NCBI RefSeq assembly: GCF_036226685.1
Contig: NZ_CP109009.1
Coordinates: forward strand, 620,001 to 684,000
DNA from: Streptomyces sp. NBC_00690
Lineage (GTDB): Bacteria > Actinomycetota > Actinomycetes > Streptomycetales > Streptomycetaceae
DNA: 64,000 bases
Direction of reading: 5' to 3'
The notes under the pieces are model-generated. The model was given only the letters and a program-made list of their open reading frames with translations. It searched no databases and was not told where the DNA came from. A program made the translations under genes and the position numbers. Shown piece by piece: positions 8,475 through 17,156 of the stretch (its first letter is position 1; each line of letters opens with the position of its first letter).

Positions 8475-9416
8475 TCACGCGGAGATTTCCTCGCCCGGAG
8501 CGCCCAACCAGGCGGCGACCGCATCCGCCACGGGTTGCTCGGTCTCCAGTTCGATGAAGCCGAACTGGCCACCCTGGTTGCACTCCAGGAACCACCAGGT
8601 CCCCTCCGAGTCCTCGGCGAAGTCGAACGCACCGTAGGCGAGCCCGGCGAGTTCCTTGTACCGGGCCACCGCCCGCGCCACCCGGCCCGGCACCTCGATC
8701 GGTCGCCAGGTGTGCTCGGTGTCGCCGTACCGCCCGTCCACCTGCCCCGGCTCGGCGACCTTCCGCGCGGCGAAGGACTCGGCACCGACGCTGGTGAGCC
8801 GGATGTCGGCGGTCTTGGCGATGTACCGCTGGAACAGGGTGGGGGCGGCGGCGACATCGGAGAAGTCCGCGTCCTGGGGCACGAGGCTGGTGGGCAGCGC
8901 CATGGGCGGATCGTTGGGTGGCTTCCCCGACACCGCCTTCACCACGACGTGCCGGTACTGGTCGGCGAACTGTCGGGCGACCCGGGGGTACGTGGTGATG
9001 ACGGTGGCGGGCACGGGGAACCCACTGCGATGCGCCAGCCGCAATTGCCAGGGCTTGAGGCGCGCCTTGGCCGCGGCCGACGGATCGTTCATCCAACGGG
9101 CCTGGGTGCACTCCAGCATCCCGTAGAGCGCCTGCCCGCTCTCGGCCGTCAGCCAAGCCGACGGGTCGGGCGCATGGGCTGCGGGTTCACCGGGTCGACG
9201 GACCCAGATCGACCGCAGCCCGTCCATGCTCACCACGCGTCCACCCATCGACAGATAGCCGCGGAACTCCCCCCGTACGAACTCCGCGGAAAGCGTGGCT
9301 TCACCCGGCAGGTCGACGGGATCGAACCGGACCAGAGGGACGCCTCGCTTGTGGAGTTGCGCCACCACCATGTCCGCCGTCACGTCCTGCTCGCAGGTCA
9401 GGATCAACACCGTCAT
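8475..9416 (-). CDS. tgmB: ATP-grasp ribosomal peptide maturase (graspetide synthetase)
   Basis: A 313-residue ATP-grasp ligase starting at ATG 9416, 13 bases after the precursor stop. The N-terminal pre-ATP domain contains MTVLILTCEQDVTADMVVAQ. Next come the linker NDPSAAAKARLKPWQLRLAH, the ATP-binding stretch VVVKAVSGKPPND, FQRYIAKTADIRLTSVG, and the metal-binding end FDFAEDSEGTWWFLECNQGG. This is the MvdD/TgmB type, which forms ester or amide crosslinks between side chains of a ribosomal peptide. The substrate is surely the tgmA-like gene just upstream. The methyltransferase found in many such clusters is missing here. Confidence 0.88.
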   Translation of the reverse strand: MTVLILTCEQDVTADMVVAQLHKRGVPLVRFDPVDLPGEATLSAEFVRGEFRGYLSMGGRVVSMDGLRSIWVRRPGEPAAHAPDPSAWLTAESGQALYGMLECTQARWMNDPSAAAKARLKPWQLRLAHRSGFPVPATVITTYPRVARQFADQYRHVVVKAVSGKPPNDPPMALPTSLVPQDADFSDVAAAPTLFQRYIAKTADIRLTSVGAESFAARKVAEPGQVDGRYGDTEHTWRPIEVPGRVARAVARYKELAGLAYGAFDFAEDSEGTWWFLECNQGGQFGFIELETEQPVADAVAAWLGAPGEEISA

Positions 9417-9429
9417 CGTGCAGCGCGGT

Positions 9430-9621
9430 TCAGTCGTCGAAGTGGGTGGCGGAGCCGGCTGTGGACGTGGTGGTGCCGACCGCCGCCAGCAGCGCCCTGT
9501 CCATGATGGCGGGGCGACCGTCCGGGAGGACGTTCAGCTGAAGGGTGGAGTCATACGAGTACTGGTCGATGACAGGCGCCAGTTCTGCCGGACGTGCGTA
9601 GTTCCACGCGAACGGTTTCAT
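9430..9621 (-). CDS. tgmA: ATP-grasp-modified RiPP precursor (graspetide precursor)
   Basis: A 63-residue precursor peptide; I take ATG 9621 (MKPFAWNYARPAE) as the start, since an upstream ATG at 9660 adds only a poorly conserved leader. The leader contains YSYDSTLQLNVLPDGRPAIM, matching the conserved middle of TgmA-type precursors. The probable core is the C-terminal GTTTSTAGSATHFDD. It supplies Thr/Ser hydroxyls as nucleophiles and the two terminal Asp carboxylates as acceptors for omega-ester linkages. Leader recognition and core limits are inferred from the family; the ring pattern cannot be read from sequence. Confidence 0.85.
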   Translation of the reverse strand: MKPFAWNYARPAELAPVIDQYSYDSTLQLNVLPDGRPAIMDRALLAAVGTTTSTAGSATHFDD

Positions 9622-10121
9622 GGTTTCTCCCTGGCCCACACGGGACTGTTCCGTGGCCACTGCGTGGCCTCATGAGAGCAATACGTGGAGTCGATGTAGT
9701 TGACTCATCACATTCCGTCATATTGCCTATCCTGGCTACCAGTCGGACGTCCCCGATCCGAGCAGCCGTATATGCATATGGCGAACACACCCACACTTGC
9801 GGGTCGTTGACGTATTCCTGGCACTTATAGAGACGTTCGAAGTGGCTATTCCGTGCACCCGAACAGAGAGTGATGTCCGTCACCATTTGCTCATGGGCCC
9901 CCTGGAACACGGTCAACCCGAATATCACGACAGTCATCCCACGCTTTGGTGAACACAGCGTGATAAGTCGCTGTCGATCAGTGAGTCGTCCGCGCAAACC
10001 GGCCCCCGGACCCGGAAGCTGGGATGCGGGTACCCGGCCGCAAGGCCGGTACTCCCCCCGATCCCAGCGACCCGTACGCCCCGGCTCGCCACCGACCGTA
10101 CGCGGAAAGGAAGTGACCTCC
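9622..10121. other. Divergent region upstream of the graspetide operon
   Basis: About 500 bases with clearly lower GC than the genes around it lie between the divergent precursor gene and the HD-domain gene. They presumably contain both promoters. A minus-strand open frame (about 9551-10204) crosses the whole region but runs out of frame into tgmA and lacks coding bias, so I do not call it. Confidence 0.45.
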
Positions 10122-10763
10122 GTGCCGGCAGACCTCCACCCGACCGTGCCGGTCCCGGACACCGGCCTCGCCCGAGAGGCGACCGAGTTGGTCCGCGACA
10201 CCACCGACTCCCTGATCTACCACCATTCGCGTCGCGTCTACTTCTTCGGCGGACTCCAAGGCCGCAACCGCGGCCTCTCCTTCGACCCGGAACTCCTCTA
10301 CATCGGGGCCATGTTCCACGATCTCGGCCTGGGCGAGCGATTCCACGCCAGCGGCAGACGCTTCGAGGTGGACGGCGCGGATGAGGCCCGCAGATTCCTC
10401 CAAAGTCACCAGGTGCCCGAGGACAGCATCCGACGGGTGTGGACCGCCATCGCCCTGCACACCACACCGGGCATTCCCGAGTTCATGGAACCGGAGGTCG
10501 CTCTCGTCACTGCGGGTGTTGAATACGATGTGCTCGGTATCGGATATCACGAGATCGCCGATACGGAGCGTGCAGCTATCGTCGCTCTCCATCCTCGCCC
10601 GGACTTCAAACGAAGGATCCTGGGGGCCTTCACCGAAGGAATCCGACCAAAACCGGAGACCACGTTCGGAAATGTGAAGGCGGATGTCCTCGCGCACTAC
10701 GAGCCGGGCTTCAAACGCGACGATTTCGTCGCCACCATCCTGGACTCCCCGTGGCCTGAGTGA
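10122..10763 (+). CDS. HD-domain protein (cyanamide hydratase-like phosphohydrolase fold)
   Basis: A 213-residue protein from GTG 10122, nine bases after AAGGAAG. The metal-binding residues of an HD domain are visible: HHSRRVYFF (first His), ELLYIGAMFHDLGLGERF (the HD pair) and later AIALHTTPGIPEF (His). The spacing resembles the subfamily annotated as cyanamide hydratase-like or general HD phosphohydrolases. The substrate is unknown. It is transcribed away from the graspetide cluster; whether it belongs to that pathway cannot be told. A strong hairpin follows its stop. Confidence 0.75.
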   Translation: MPADLHPTVPVPDTGLAREATELVRDTTDSLIYHHSRRVYFFGGLQGRNRGLSFDPELLYIGAMFHDLGLGERFHASGRRFEVDGADEARRFLQSHQVPEDSIRRVWTAIALHTTPGIPEFMEPEVALVTAGVEYDVLGIGYHEIADTERAAIVALHPRPDFKRRILGAFTEGIRPKPETTFGNVKADVLAHYEPGFKRDDFVATILDSPWPE

Positions 10764-10785
10764 CCGAGGGGTTTCGTGGCGGGCC

Positions 10786-10817
10786 GGGGACCCCTGCCTG
10801 CTACAGGCCGGGTCCCC
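10786..10817. terminator. Hairpin terminator between convergent genes
   Basis: The outer stem GGGGACCC/GGGTCCCC encloses an inner GCCTG/CAGGC stem with a short loop. It lies between the convergent ends of the HD-domain gene and the decarboxylase gene of the siderophore operon. Confidence 0.7.
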
Positions 10818-10908
10818 TGGTTCGGGTCGTGCCGGATCTGGGCTCGCGCCCGGGTTTCCGCCTCCGCCTCTCTCCTGGTCGCCGCAACCACGGCTACGAC
10901 AACGGCCG

Positions 10909-12180
10909 CTAGCGGATGGCAGTCCGTCGTGTCGTCGACTGTTCGGAGGCCCGCTCGGCCCCGGGGGCCGTGGGCTCTTCCTCGGCGGGAAGGAAGAGGA
11001 ACCCCGGGCGAGGGTGCATCAGGAACTCATGGTGGGAGATGTTCCAGGCGTACGCGCCCGCCATGGCGAAGACGACTCGGTCCCCGGTGCGCAGACCGGG
11101 TGCCGCCACGTTCCGCGCGAGGACGTCCTTGGGCGTGCACAACTGGCCCACCAGGGTGACGGGCCCCTGACCGACGGCCGACCGCGGCCAGGGATGCGAC
11201 CAGTCGTCGACGGCCAGCACCTCACAGGGCTGGTCGTGTCCCTTGGTGGCGGGGGTGCGCAAATGGTGGGTGCCCCCGCGCAGGACTGCGAACTCCTCGC
11301 CGTGACTGTGCTTCACATCGAGCACCTCCGTGGCGTACCAGCCGCAGTAGGCAGTCAGGGCCCGTCCAGGCTCGATCCTTACGGCCAGGCCCGGGTGACG
11401 CTCGATCAGCGAGGCGAGGCCCCGACCGTAGGCGTGCCAGTCGAAGCGGTCCTGTGGTCGGGCGTAGTCGACAGTCATGCCCCCGCCGACGTTGACCTCG
11501 TGCAGCACGAGATCGTGCCGGGCCATGAGCCGGGCGGACCAGTCCACCACCGCCTCGGCAACGGCCAACTGTTCGGGAGCCGTCAGTCCACTGGCCAGGT
11601 GTGCGTGCACTCCGCGCAGTTCCAACTGCGGGTGCTGCTCGACCACGGTACGGACCACTGCGTCCGCCTCCGCCGGGTCGATCCCGAAGGGGGTGGGGCG
11701 CCCTCCCATCGCCAAGGCGCTGTTCGCCAATACGTGTTGGGCGACAGAGAGGTTGAACCGGAGCAGAACGGCGATGCGCTGGCCGGGAACGATACGCGGG
11801 GCGAGATCGGCCAGCATCCGCAGGTCGTGGACGCTCTCCACATGGAACCGCTCGGTACCCAGTCGCAGGGCCGAACTGATCTCGGCCGGCGTCTTGCCCG
11901 GTCCGCCGAAGGCTAGGGGAACCCCGGGCACGCAGTCGCGCACATGGGCGAGCTCTCCGCCCGACGAGACCTCGAAGCCGTCGGTCCAGCGGGCGAGTTC
12001 GGTCAGGATCGGGGCTTCCGGATTGGCCTTGGCCGCGTAGTAGATCTCCACGCCGGAAGGGAGCGCGGACCGTACGGTCCGGGCGTGCTCGCGCAGCGCG
12101 CCGAGGTCGTAGACATATGCGGGCAGGGCATCGGCGGGCAGGGCACGCACCCGGGTCCGTACGGAGGGTGGGGTGGTCAT
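10909..12180 (-). CDS. PLP-dependent decarboxylase of the siderophore operon (fold type III)
   Basis: A 423-residue protein of the alanine racemase/diaminopimelate decarboxylase fold, starting at ATG 12180 in an ATGA overlap with the synthetase gene before it. The cofactor lysine lies in VEIYYAAKANPEAP, the glycine-rich phosphate-binding part in HEVNVGGGMTVDY, and the catalytic stretch in RIEPGRALTAYCGWY. Near the C-terminus GQLCTPKDVLARN supplies the active-site cysteine region. In vibrioferrin assembly the comparable PvsE decarboxylates a seryl intermediate to give an ethanolamine unit. By analogy this enzyme probably trims an amino-acid-derived building block; the true substrate is unproven. 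It is the last gene of the operon. Confidence 0.85.
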   Translation of the reverse strand: MTTPPSVRTRVRALPADALPAYVYDLGALREHARTVRSALPSGVEIYYAAKANPEAPILTELARWTDGFEVSSGGELAHVRDCVPGVPLAFGGPGKTPAEISSALRLGTERFHVESVHDLRMLADLAPRIVPGQRIAVLLRFNLSVAQHVLANSALAMGGRPTPFGIDPAEADAVVRTVVEQHPQLELRGVHAHLASGLTAPEQLAVAEAVVDWSARLMARHDLVLHEVNVGGGMTVDYARPQDRFDWHAYGRGLASLIERHPGLAVRIEPGRALTAYCGWYATEVLDVKHSHGEEFAVLRGGTHHLRTPATKGHDQPCEVLAVDDWSHPWPRSAVGQGPVTLVGQLCTPKDVLARNVAAPGLRTGDRVVFAMAGAYAWNISHHEFLMHPRPGFLFLPAEEEPTAPGAERASEQSTTRRTAIR

Positions 12181-13931
12181 CGCGTACTCCAATCGGCGTT
12201 GGCGCGGATCGCCTCGAAGAGGACCTCCTCCGCCAAGGGGGACGGCAGTCGTACGTAGCCGGCCTCCCGGTCCGCCGAACGCTCCCACCGGGCCAGCAGA
12301 TTGGCCTTGGCCGGCAGGGGGACACCGGCGAGGAGGGCCCTCAGTCGCGGTGGGCAGCCGTGCTCGTCGGCGTAGTGGACGATGGTCTGCCGGACCTGGG
12401 CCCACAGGGCCGCCTCGGTCTGCGGATGAAGGTCCGCGAGCGCGGCGAGGACTTCCGCAATGTGGTTGACCAGCAGGCAGTAGACCACCCGGTCCCAGCC
12501 GCGGCGGGCGTCGTAGGTCAACGGCTCGGCGACCGCGCGGGGCAGCGCGGCGAGGGCAGCGCCGTGGTGTTCGGGGAGGAGCTTGGTGCCTTCCAGGTCG
12601 CGGAAGAGGACCTGCGCCGGCCTGCCGTCGGCGTCCACGCACACGATGACGTTCTGGAGGTGGGGTTCGAGGACGAGTCCGTGGTCGAAGTAGGCGGCCA
12701 GTACGGGCGGGACGAGGAGTGCCAGGTACTCCCGCCACCAGTCCAGGGCTGCCATGGGACCGCTGCCGGCCAGGCGGGAGATCTGGGCCGGACCTGAGCG
12801 GTACTCATCGGCGACCGCGGCGGCGAGGAGCGGGGTGGTGCCCGGCAGGAGCCGTGATCCGAGCCCCTCGCGCACGATCACGCCGAAGCCTTCCAGCAGG
12901 GCGAGGTCGGGTCGGCCGTCGGGCCCGGGCAACGCGATGCTGCGGTACGCGGGTTCCCGCAGCATCCCGGCGCGGGGGAAGCGGGCCGCCAGGTCGTCGA
13001 AAGCGGGGGCGAGGAGCCTGGTGAGGGCGACGGCACCGGAGAGTTCGTAGTGGGAGTTCTTCCGTACGCAGTTGGTGATGCGGACGTTGAGGCTGAATTT
13101 GAGGAAGGCGTGGCCGTCGTAGAGGGTCCGTACGGACGCGGTGGGGGTGAACGCCCGTGTGCCGGGACCCAGGTCGAGGATGTCGCCGCGGTCGAGTGCG
13201 GCGCGCACCTCGGGTCGATTGCGCAGGTGTTCGTACTGCCAGGGATGCGTCGGCAGCAGGCGGTAGCCCTCGGGAACGGGGTGGAGACGGTCTAGGAGGT
13301 CGGCGGCGCCCGGCTCTGCTCGCTCCTCTGCGATGAAGGGGGTGCGGACGGCGAGCATGCGCAAGGGGAAGCGTGCGCCCGCCTCGGGGGCGTAGCTGGC
13401 CCAGGCCCGTTGGTCGCCTCCGTGGGCCTTCGGGGTGGGGTGGAAGCGGTGGCCGAGCAAGAGGGACTGTTCGGAGGCGAGATATCGGGTGAGCGGGTCG
13501 TCATCGGCGGTGGGCGGCGGGGGAACATGTCTGGTCAGCGCGGCGTCGACCGCCCGGTGGCTGGCTGCGACCTGACCGAGGAACTCGTCGTTGCGTGCGC
13601 CGGTGCGCAGGGAGAGTTCGGCGTGGGTGTGTTCCGCCAGTTGTTGCCAGTCCAGGACGGACCAGTCCTCTCCCGACTGGGCCTGGACCGGCCCGGTGAA
13701 GCGGTGTGCGCCGAGGAGCGAAGTGCGGCGCAGGGCCACCCGGAGCAGCACCCCGCGCCGGGGCAGCCGCACGAGCAGGTGGCCGTCGATGACGGCGGTC
13801 TGGTGCTCCGGTCCTGACACCTCCCGGAGGAGGCAGTTGAGGAGGGTGTGGGCCACGGCCTCGTCAGCGGTGGGCATGCCGTCGGGCGGGCCGGCCGGTG
13901 TCGGGGGTCGATCGGGTGTGGTACTCGTCAT
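12177..13931 (-). CDS. IucA/IucC-family siderophore synthetase (NIS synthetase 1)
   Basis: A 584-residue NRPS-independent siderophore synthetase, which condenses a carboxylate such as citrate with an amine or alcohol using ATP. Family blocks are clear: YRLLPTHPWQYEHLRNRPEV, TLYDGHAFLKFSLNVRITNC followed by VRKNSHYELSGA, GLVLEPHLQNVIVCVDADG, and LFRDLEGTKLL; the C-terminal FhuF-like lobe follows. The ATG start at 13931 overlaps the stop of the preceding synthetase (ATGA). Two different synthetases in one operon imply two condensations on a central carboxylate. The specificity class (A, B or C) cannot be settled by eye. Confidence 0.92.
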   Translation of the reverse strand: MTSTTPDRPPTPAGPPDGMPTADEAVAHTLLNCLLREVSGPEHQTAVIDGHLLVRLPRRGVLLRVALRRTSLLGAHRFTGPVQAQSGEDWSVLDWQQLAEHTHAELSLRTGARNDEFLGQVAASHRAVDAALTRHVPPPPTADDDPLTRYLASEQSLLLGHRFHPTPKAHGGDQRAWASYAPEAGARFPLRMLAVRTPFIAEERAEPGAADLLDRLHPVPEGYRLLPTHPWQYEHLRNRPEVRAALDRGDILDLGPGTRAFTPTASVRTLYDGHAFLKFSLNVRITNCVRKNSHYELSGAVALTRLLAPAFDDLAARFPRAGMLREPAYRSIALPGPDGRPDLALLEGFGVIVREGLGSRLLPGTTPLLAAAVADEYRSGPAQISRLAGSGPMAALDWWREYLALLVPPVLAAYFDHGLVLEPHLQNVIVCVDADGRPAQVLFRDLEGTKLLPEHHGAALAALPRAVAEPLTYDARRGWDRVVYCLLVNHIAEVLAALADLHPQTEAALWAQVRQTIVHYADEHGCPPRLRALLAGVPLPAKANLLARWERSADREAGYVRLPSPLAEEVLFEAIRANADWSTR

Positions 13932-15688
13932 GGCCGCACACTCCTTGGCGCCAGATAGTTGGGGCCGGTGCCGTAGTGCTTGTTGATGTCCGTTGCCCCT
14001 GATCTTTCCTTGGCGAGCAGGGTGCCCGCCGTGACCATGGCCTTGATGGGCAGTTGCGCCGCATCGAGGACGTGGGTGCGCAGCAGGGCGCCGGGTTGTC
14101 CCGGACGGGTGCCGAGCCGATCCGCTGCTTCGCCGAGTCGGTCGCGTACGAGGGTGAGCAGCCGGTCGAGCGGTGCGTGTCCGTGTCGTGCGAGGCCGAA
14201 GGCGTAGGCCCCCGCACAGAGGTGGACGGTGATGGTGGTGAACAGGTCGAGTATCGGCGTGTCGCTGTCGGTGTGGATGCGCGGGTCGTCGAAGTCGGGG
14301 CCGTCCTGGCCGAGAGCGGCGCGCAGCCGGGCGGTGTGGATGCGGGGGCCGTCGTTGTCCTTGAACAGCAGGCGCAGCCTGGTCCGTCCGTGCGGCGCGT
14401 CTAGGAGGAGGGAGACGTTCTGCTGGTGGGACTCCAGGGCGATGCCGTATCCGATGAGGGTGGTCTGCCAGTCGAAGAGCAGGGTGAGGAGGGCGTCGAG
14501 GAGGGCGAGCGTGTCACCTTGGTAGAAGTGGTCGGCGAGGTCCCCGATGACGAGCCCTCCGTCGGGGGCTGGGGCGAGGAACGCGGCGAGGGGCACAACG
14601 GCGGTGTCGTCGAGTCGGGCGGGCAACCGCCTCACGAGGACGGCGAGGAGTTCATGGCCGGCGTGGGCGAACTGTGTCTCATCGGTGTGCAGGATGGTGT
14701 GGCTGAAGCGTGGCTCCCTCTCGATCACGCTCTCCAGGAGGCGTTGGCCTGCTACTCCGTCGATGAGGGTGCCCGGCTTGATGGTGCGGCGGTTGAGACG
14801 GCCGAGGGTGGCGGTCGCGAGCGGCAGTTTGAGGTGGATGTCGGGGGTGGCGGTCAGCGCGACGGTCCGCATGGAGAGCGTGGGTACGGCCTCCAACCGT
14901 GCCAGGGGGGCGAGGGCCGCCTGTCCTTCCACGCCCATGGCGCGCAGGGCTCCGCGCAGTTGTTCGCCGACGGTGAGCGGGTGGAGGGGGAGACAGATGT
15001 GGGTACGGTCGCTGGCTTCGGGCAACCCGACAGCTGAGGGCGCGGGAAAGACTTCGGGGAGCGTGCCGTGTGTGGTGACGGCCTCCCGGGGCAGGGCGAG
15101 CCAGCGCAGCGGGAAGCGGGGGTGGAACTCGGGGGCGTACCGGCGCAGATCGGTTTCGGTCAGATGGGCGCGGCCCCGCCCGGTCGGGTAGACGGGGTGG
15201 TCGAGACGGGCGGCGAGCGTGTCGAAGGCGAGGGCTGCTGTGGGTCCCCTCCACTGAGTGGCCGGCCTTGGCCCGTAGCGGGCGACCAGCGCGGCGGTGA
15301 CCTCCTGGCGGGAAGCCGTGTGGAGTCTCTTGGCGCGCTCGGCCTGTCGAACTTCGGTGGCGAACGCGGTGAAGCCCGCGCGGTCCCGGGGGTCCGCATG
15401 TGCGGCGAGGGCGGCGAGTATGTCGTCGGCACGGGTCAGTTCCCGGCCGTCGTCCTCGCGCCGGAGCAAGGGCAGTCTGGCCTCGGTGCGGCTCTGGTAG
15501 CCGGGTGCGCTGTGCTGGACGGGCAGCAGGAGGGCGCCCTGGTCGGTGGTGGCGAGCCGTAGCCAGCTGCCGTCCGGTCCGCTCACGGTGGTGGTGCGGC
15601 TCCGCAGCCCTGCCACGTCTTCGCGCAGCAGGGAGTTGAGGACTTGGAGCATCAGGTCTTCGTCGATGTCCGTGCGGGTCACGGTCAC
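13928..15688 (-). CDS. IucA/IucC-family siderophore synthetase (NIS synthetase 2)
   Basis: A 586-residue protein; the GTG at 15688 overlaps the upstream stop as GTGA and is therefore preferred over the GTG two codons later. Motifs of the family are present in a more divergent form: THICLPLHPLTVGEQLRGAL, IHLKLPLATATLGRLNRRTI, ALESHQQNVSLLLDAPHG and LFKDNDGPRIH. The TLGRLNRR and FKDND variants differ from the partner synthetase, so the two probably use different substrates, as PvsB and PvsD do in vibrioferrin synthesis. It acts in the cytoplasm with the ATP-grasp ligase and the decarboxylase of the same operon. Confidence 0.9.
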   Translation of the reverse strand: MTVTRTDIDEDLMLQVLNSLLREDVAGLRSRTTTVSGPDGSWLRLATTDQGALLLPVQHSAPGYQSRTEARLPLLRREDDGRELTRADDILAALAAHADPRDRAGFTAFATEVRQAERAKRLHTASRQEVTAALVARYGPRPATQWRGPTAALAFDTLAARLDHPVYPTGRGRAHLTETDLRRYAPEFHPRFPLRWLALPREAVTTHGTLPEVFPAPSAVGLPEASDRTHICLPLHPLTVGEQLRGALRAMGVEGQAALAPLARLEAVPTLSMRTVALTATPDIHLKLPLATATLGRLNRRTIKPGTLIDGVAGQRLLESVIEREPRFSHTILHTDETQFAHAGHELLAVLVRRLPARLDDTAVVPLAAFLAPAPDGGLVIGDLADHFYQGDTLALLDALLTLLFDWQTTLIGYGIALESHQQNVSLLLDAPHGRTRLRLLFKDNDGPRIHTARLRAALGQDGPDFDDPRIHTDSDTPILDLFTTITVHLCAGAYAFGLARHGHAPLDRLLTLVRDRLGEAADRLGTRPGQPGALLRTHVLDAAQLPIKAMVTAGTLLAKERSGATDINKHYGTGPNYLAPRSVRP

Positions 15689-16875
15689 GGGGTGATCTCC
15701 CAGCTCTGCCGGGCGAGGAAGTCGTCCACGGCCCGGTCGACGGCTGTCCGGTCCGTACCGATGGCACGGACGATGCCGAGGATGTCTCGGTTGGTGTGGT
15801 GGAGTGCGTGGTGCTCGCCGGGTCGGCGGGTCGGGCGGTAGGTCAGTCGGACGCCGTCGGCGGTGAAGTCGGTCGGGCCGGGCGCCGCGGTCAGGGTGCC
15901 GGCCCGGTCGGCGTACGGATAGGCGAGGGTGGCCTCGCCGTCGGCCCGGGCCCCGAGGTCGGGGGGCAGGTTTTGGCCGAGATGGGTGCGCAGCACATGG
16001 TCGAAGTACGGTATGCCGAGGAGGTCGGCGAGCAGTAGGTCGCATTGGTCGCCGATGGCACGGTAGTTGACTTCGATCAGGCGCACCCGTCCCTCGTGGA
16101 CGACGAACTCGGTGTGGCAGGCGCCGAAGCCGACTCCCAGGGTGGCGAGCTGAGCGAGCACCTGTTCGGTGATCGGCTGCGCATGGGCGCGGACGAACGT
16201 CAGGCGCTCCTCTATGAAGTAGGGGAGCGGGGAGAGCTTGGTGTGGAACCCGCCGAGGACGTGCAGGCGCTCGCCGTCGCCGAGGGTCTCCAGGGTGTAG
16301 AGCTCACCGGGGAGGTACTCCTCCGCCACGAGGGTGGCACCGGGGCGGCGGGTGCGGATGGCTCCCGCGTGATGGACGAAGCCGTCGTGGTCGTCGACTC
16401 GGACCACGTCCTCGCTGGCCACTCCTTCGCGCGGTTTGAGCACACAGGGGTACGGGATGCCGAGGGGAGCCGGGTCCGTGAGGTCCTGGCCGGGAGGCAG
16501 TTCGACGGAGCGGACGGTGCAGACGCCCGCGGCGGCGAGACGACGCCGCATCTGGGCCTTGTCCTTGGTGCGCAGTGCGGTCTGCCAACTCTTGCCGGGC
16601 AGTCCGAAGAACTCGGCGGCCAGGGCCGTCTGGGTCTGGAGGTGGTCGCTGTTGCTGAAGACCGCATCGGGGGTGCGATGGGTGGAGATCCTGGTGATGA
16701 CCGCGTGGTGGTCACGGACGTCGCATTCCAGGACCTCCGTCTCGGGGTGACGCTCGCGGTGCGCCCGGGGCTGGTCCGTCAGCACGGTGATACTGAGGCC
16801 GAGCCGTTGTGCGGCGGGGAGGAAGCCCTCGGAGACCGAATCGGTGGGATTGAGGGCGAGCACATACATCTGCAT
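15685..16875 (-). CDS. ATP-grasp ligase, first gene of the siderophore operon
   Basis: A 396-residue carboxylate-amine ligase starting at ATG 16875 (MQMYVLALNP). ATP-grasp features are GIPYPCVLKPREGVASEDVV, TLVAEEYLPGELYTLETLG and the metal-binding end FVVHEGRVRLIEVNYRAIGD. PvsA, an ATP-grasp enzyme, likewise begins the vibrioferrin cluster and joins an amino acid to another building block. The gene lies directly downstream of an iron box (17029-17047), so the operon should be repressed when iron is plentiful. Extended upstream starts add an unlikely cysteine-rich leader. Confidence 0.85.
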   Translation of the reverse strand: MQMYVLALNPTDSVSEGFLPAAQRLGLSITVLTDQPRAHRERHPETEVLECDVRDHHAVITRISTHRTPDAVFSNSDHLQTQTALAAEFFGLPGKSWQTALRTKDKAQMRRRLAAAGVCTVRSVELPPGQDLTDPAPLGIPYPCVLKPREGVASEDVVRVDDHDGFVHHAGAIRTRRPGATLVAEEYLPGELYTLETLGDGERLHVLGGFHTKLSPLPYFIEERLTFVRAHAQPITEQVLAQLATLGVGFGACHTEFVVHEGRVRLIEVNYRAIGDQCDLLLADLLGIPYFDHVLRTHLGQNLPPDLGARADGEATLAYPYADRAGTLTAAPGPTDFTADGVRLTYRPTRRPGEHHALHHTNRDILGIVRAIGTDRTAVDRAVDDFLARQSWEITP

Positions 16876-17028
16876 GGGTGAAATACTTCCGCGCGCACAT
16901 TCGCTGGGCATGGGACAGACCGTAAACAGGCAGGAAACCACCGGAGCGATTCCGTCGGCGGACACCCCGACCATGGAAGAACTCCCTGGTCGCAGCGGCC
17001 TGACCGGGCCGGATCACCAGAGGTGAGC

Positions 17029-17047
17029 TTAGGTTAGGCATCCCTAA
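17029..17047 (-). promoter_or_regulatory. Iron box (DmdR1/IdeR operator) before the siderophore operon
   Basis: TTAGGTTAGGCATCCCTAA matches the actinobacterial iron-box consensus TTAGGTTAGGCTCACCTAA at 16 of 19 positions. It lies about 155 bases upstream of the ATP-grasp start. The expected regulator is a DtxR-family Fe(II)-dependent repressor, not encoded in the window. Confidence 0.85.
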
Positions 17048-17104
17048 GAATGCCAATTCCCTGTGTTGCGGCACCCGTTGGCAAACGCATACGAGTGATG
17101 AGGC

Positions 17105-17123
17105 TAAGGTGAGCCTTACCTTC
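17105..17123 (+). promoter_or_regulatory. Second iron box, before the FhuF-like gene
   Basis: Read on the minus strand, the 19 bases match the consensus at about 15 positions, with the strongest half being AAGGCTCACCTTA. The site lies 34 bases before the GTG start of the FhuF-like gene, a typical operator position overlapping a promoter. The 57-base spacing from the first box implies separate control of the two divergent promoters. Confidence 0.75.
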
Positions 17124-17156
17124 CTCTCGCTCGTTCCCGCTCCTTGAGGAGTACCC

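Noticed and set aside
9551..10204. Minus-strand frame crossing the graspetide promoter region
   Set aside because: It overlaps tgmA out of frame, has AT-rich irregular codons and no ribosome site.
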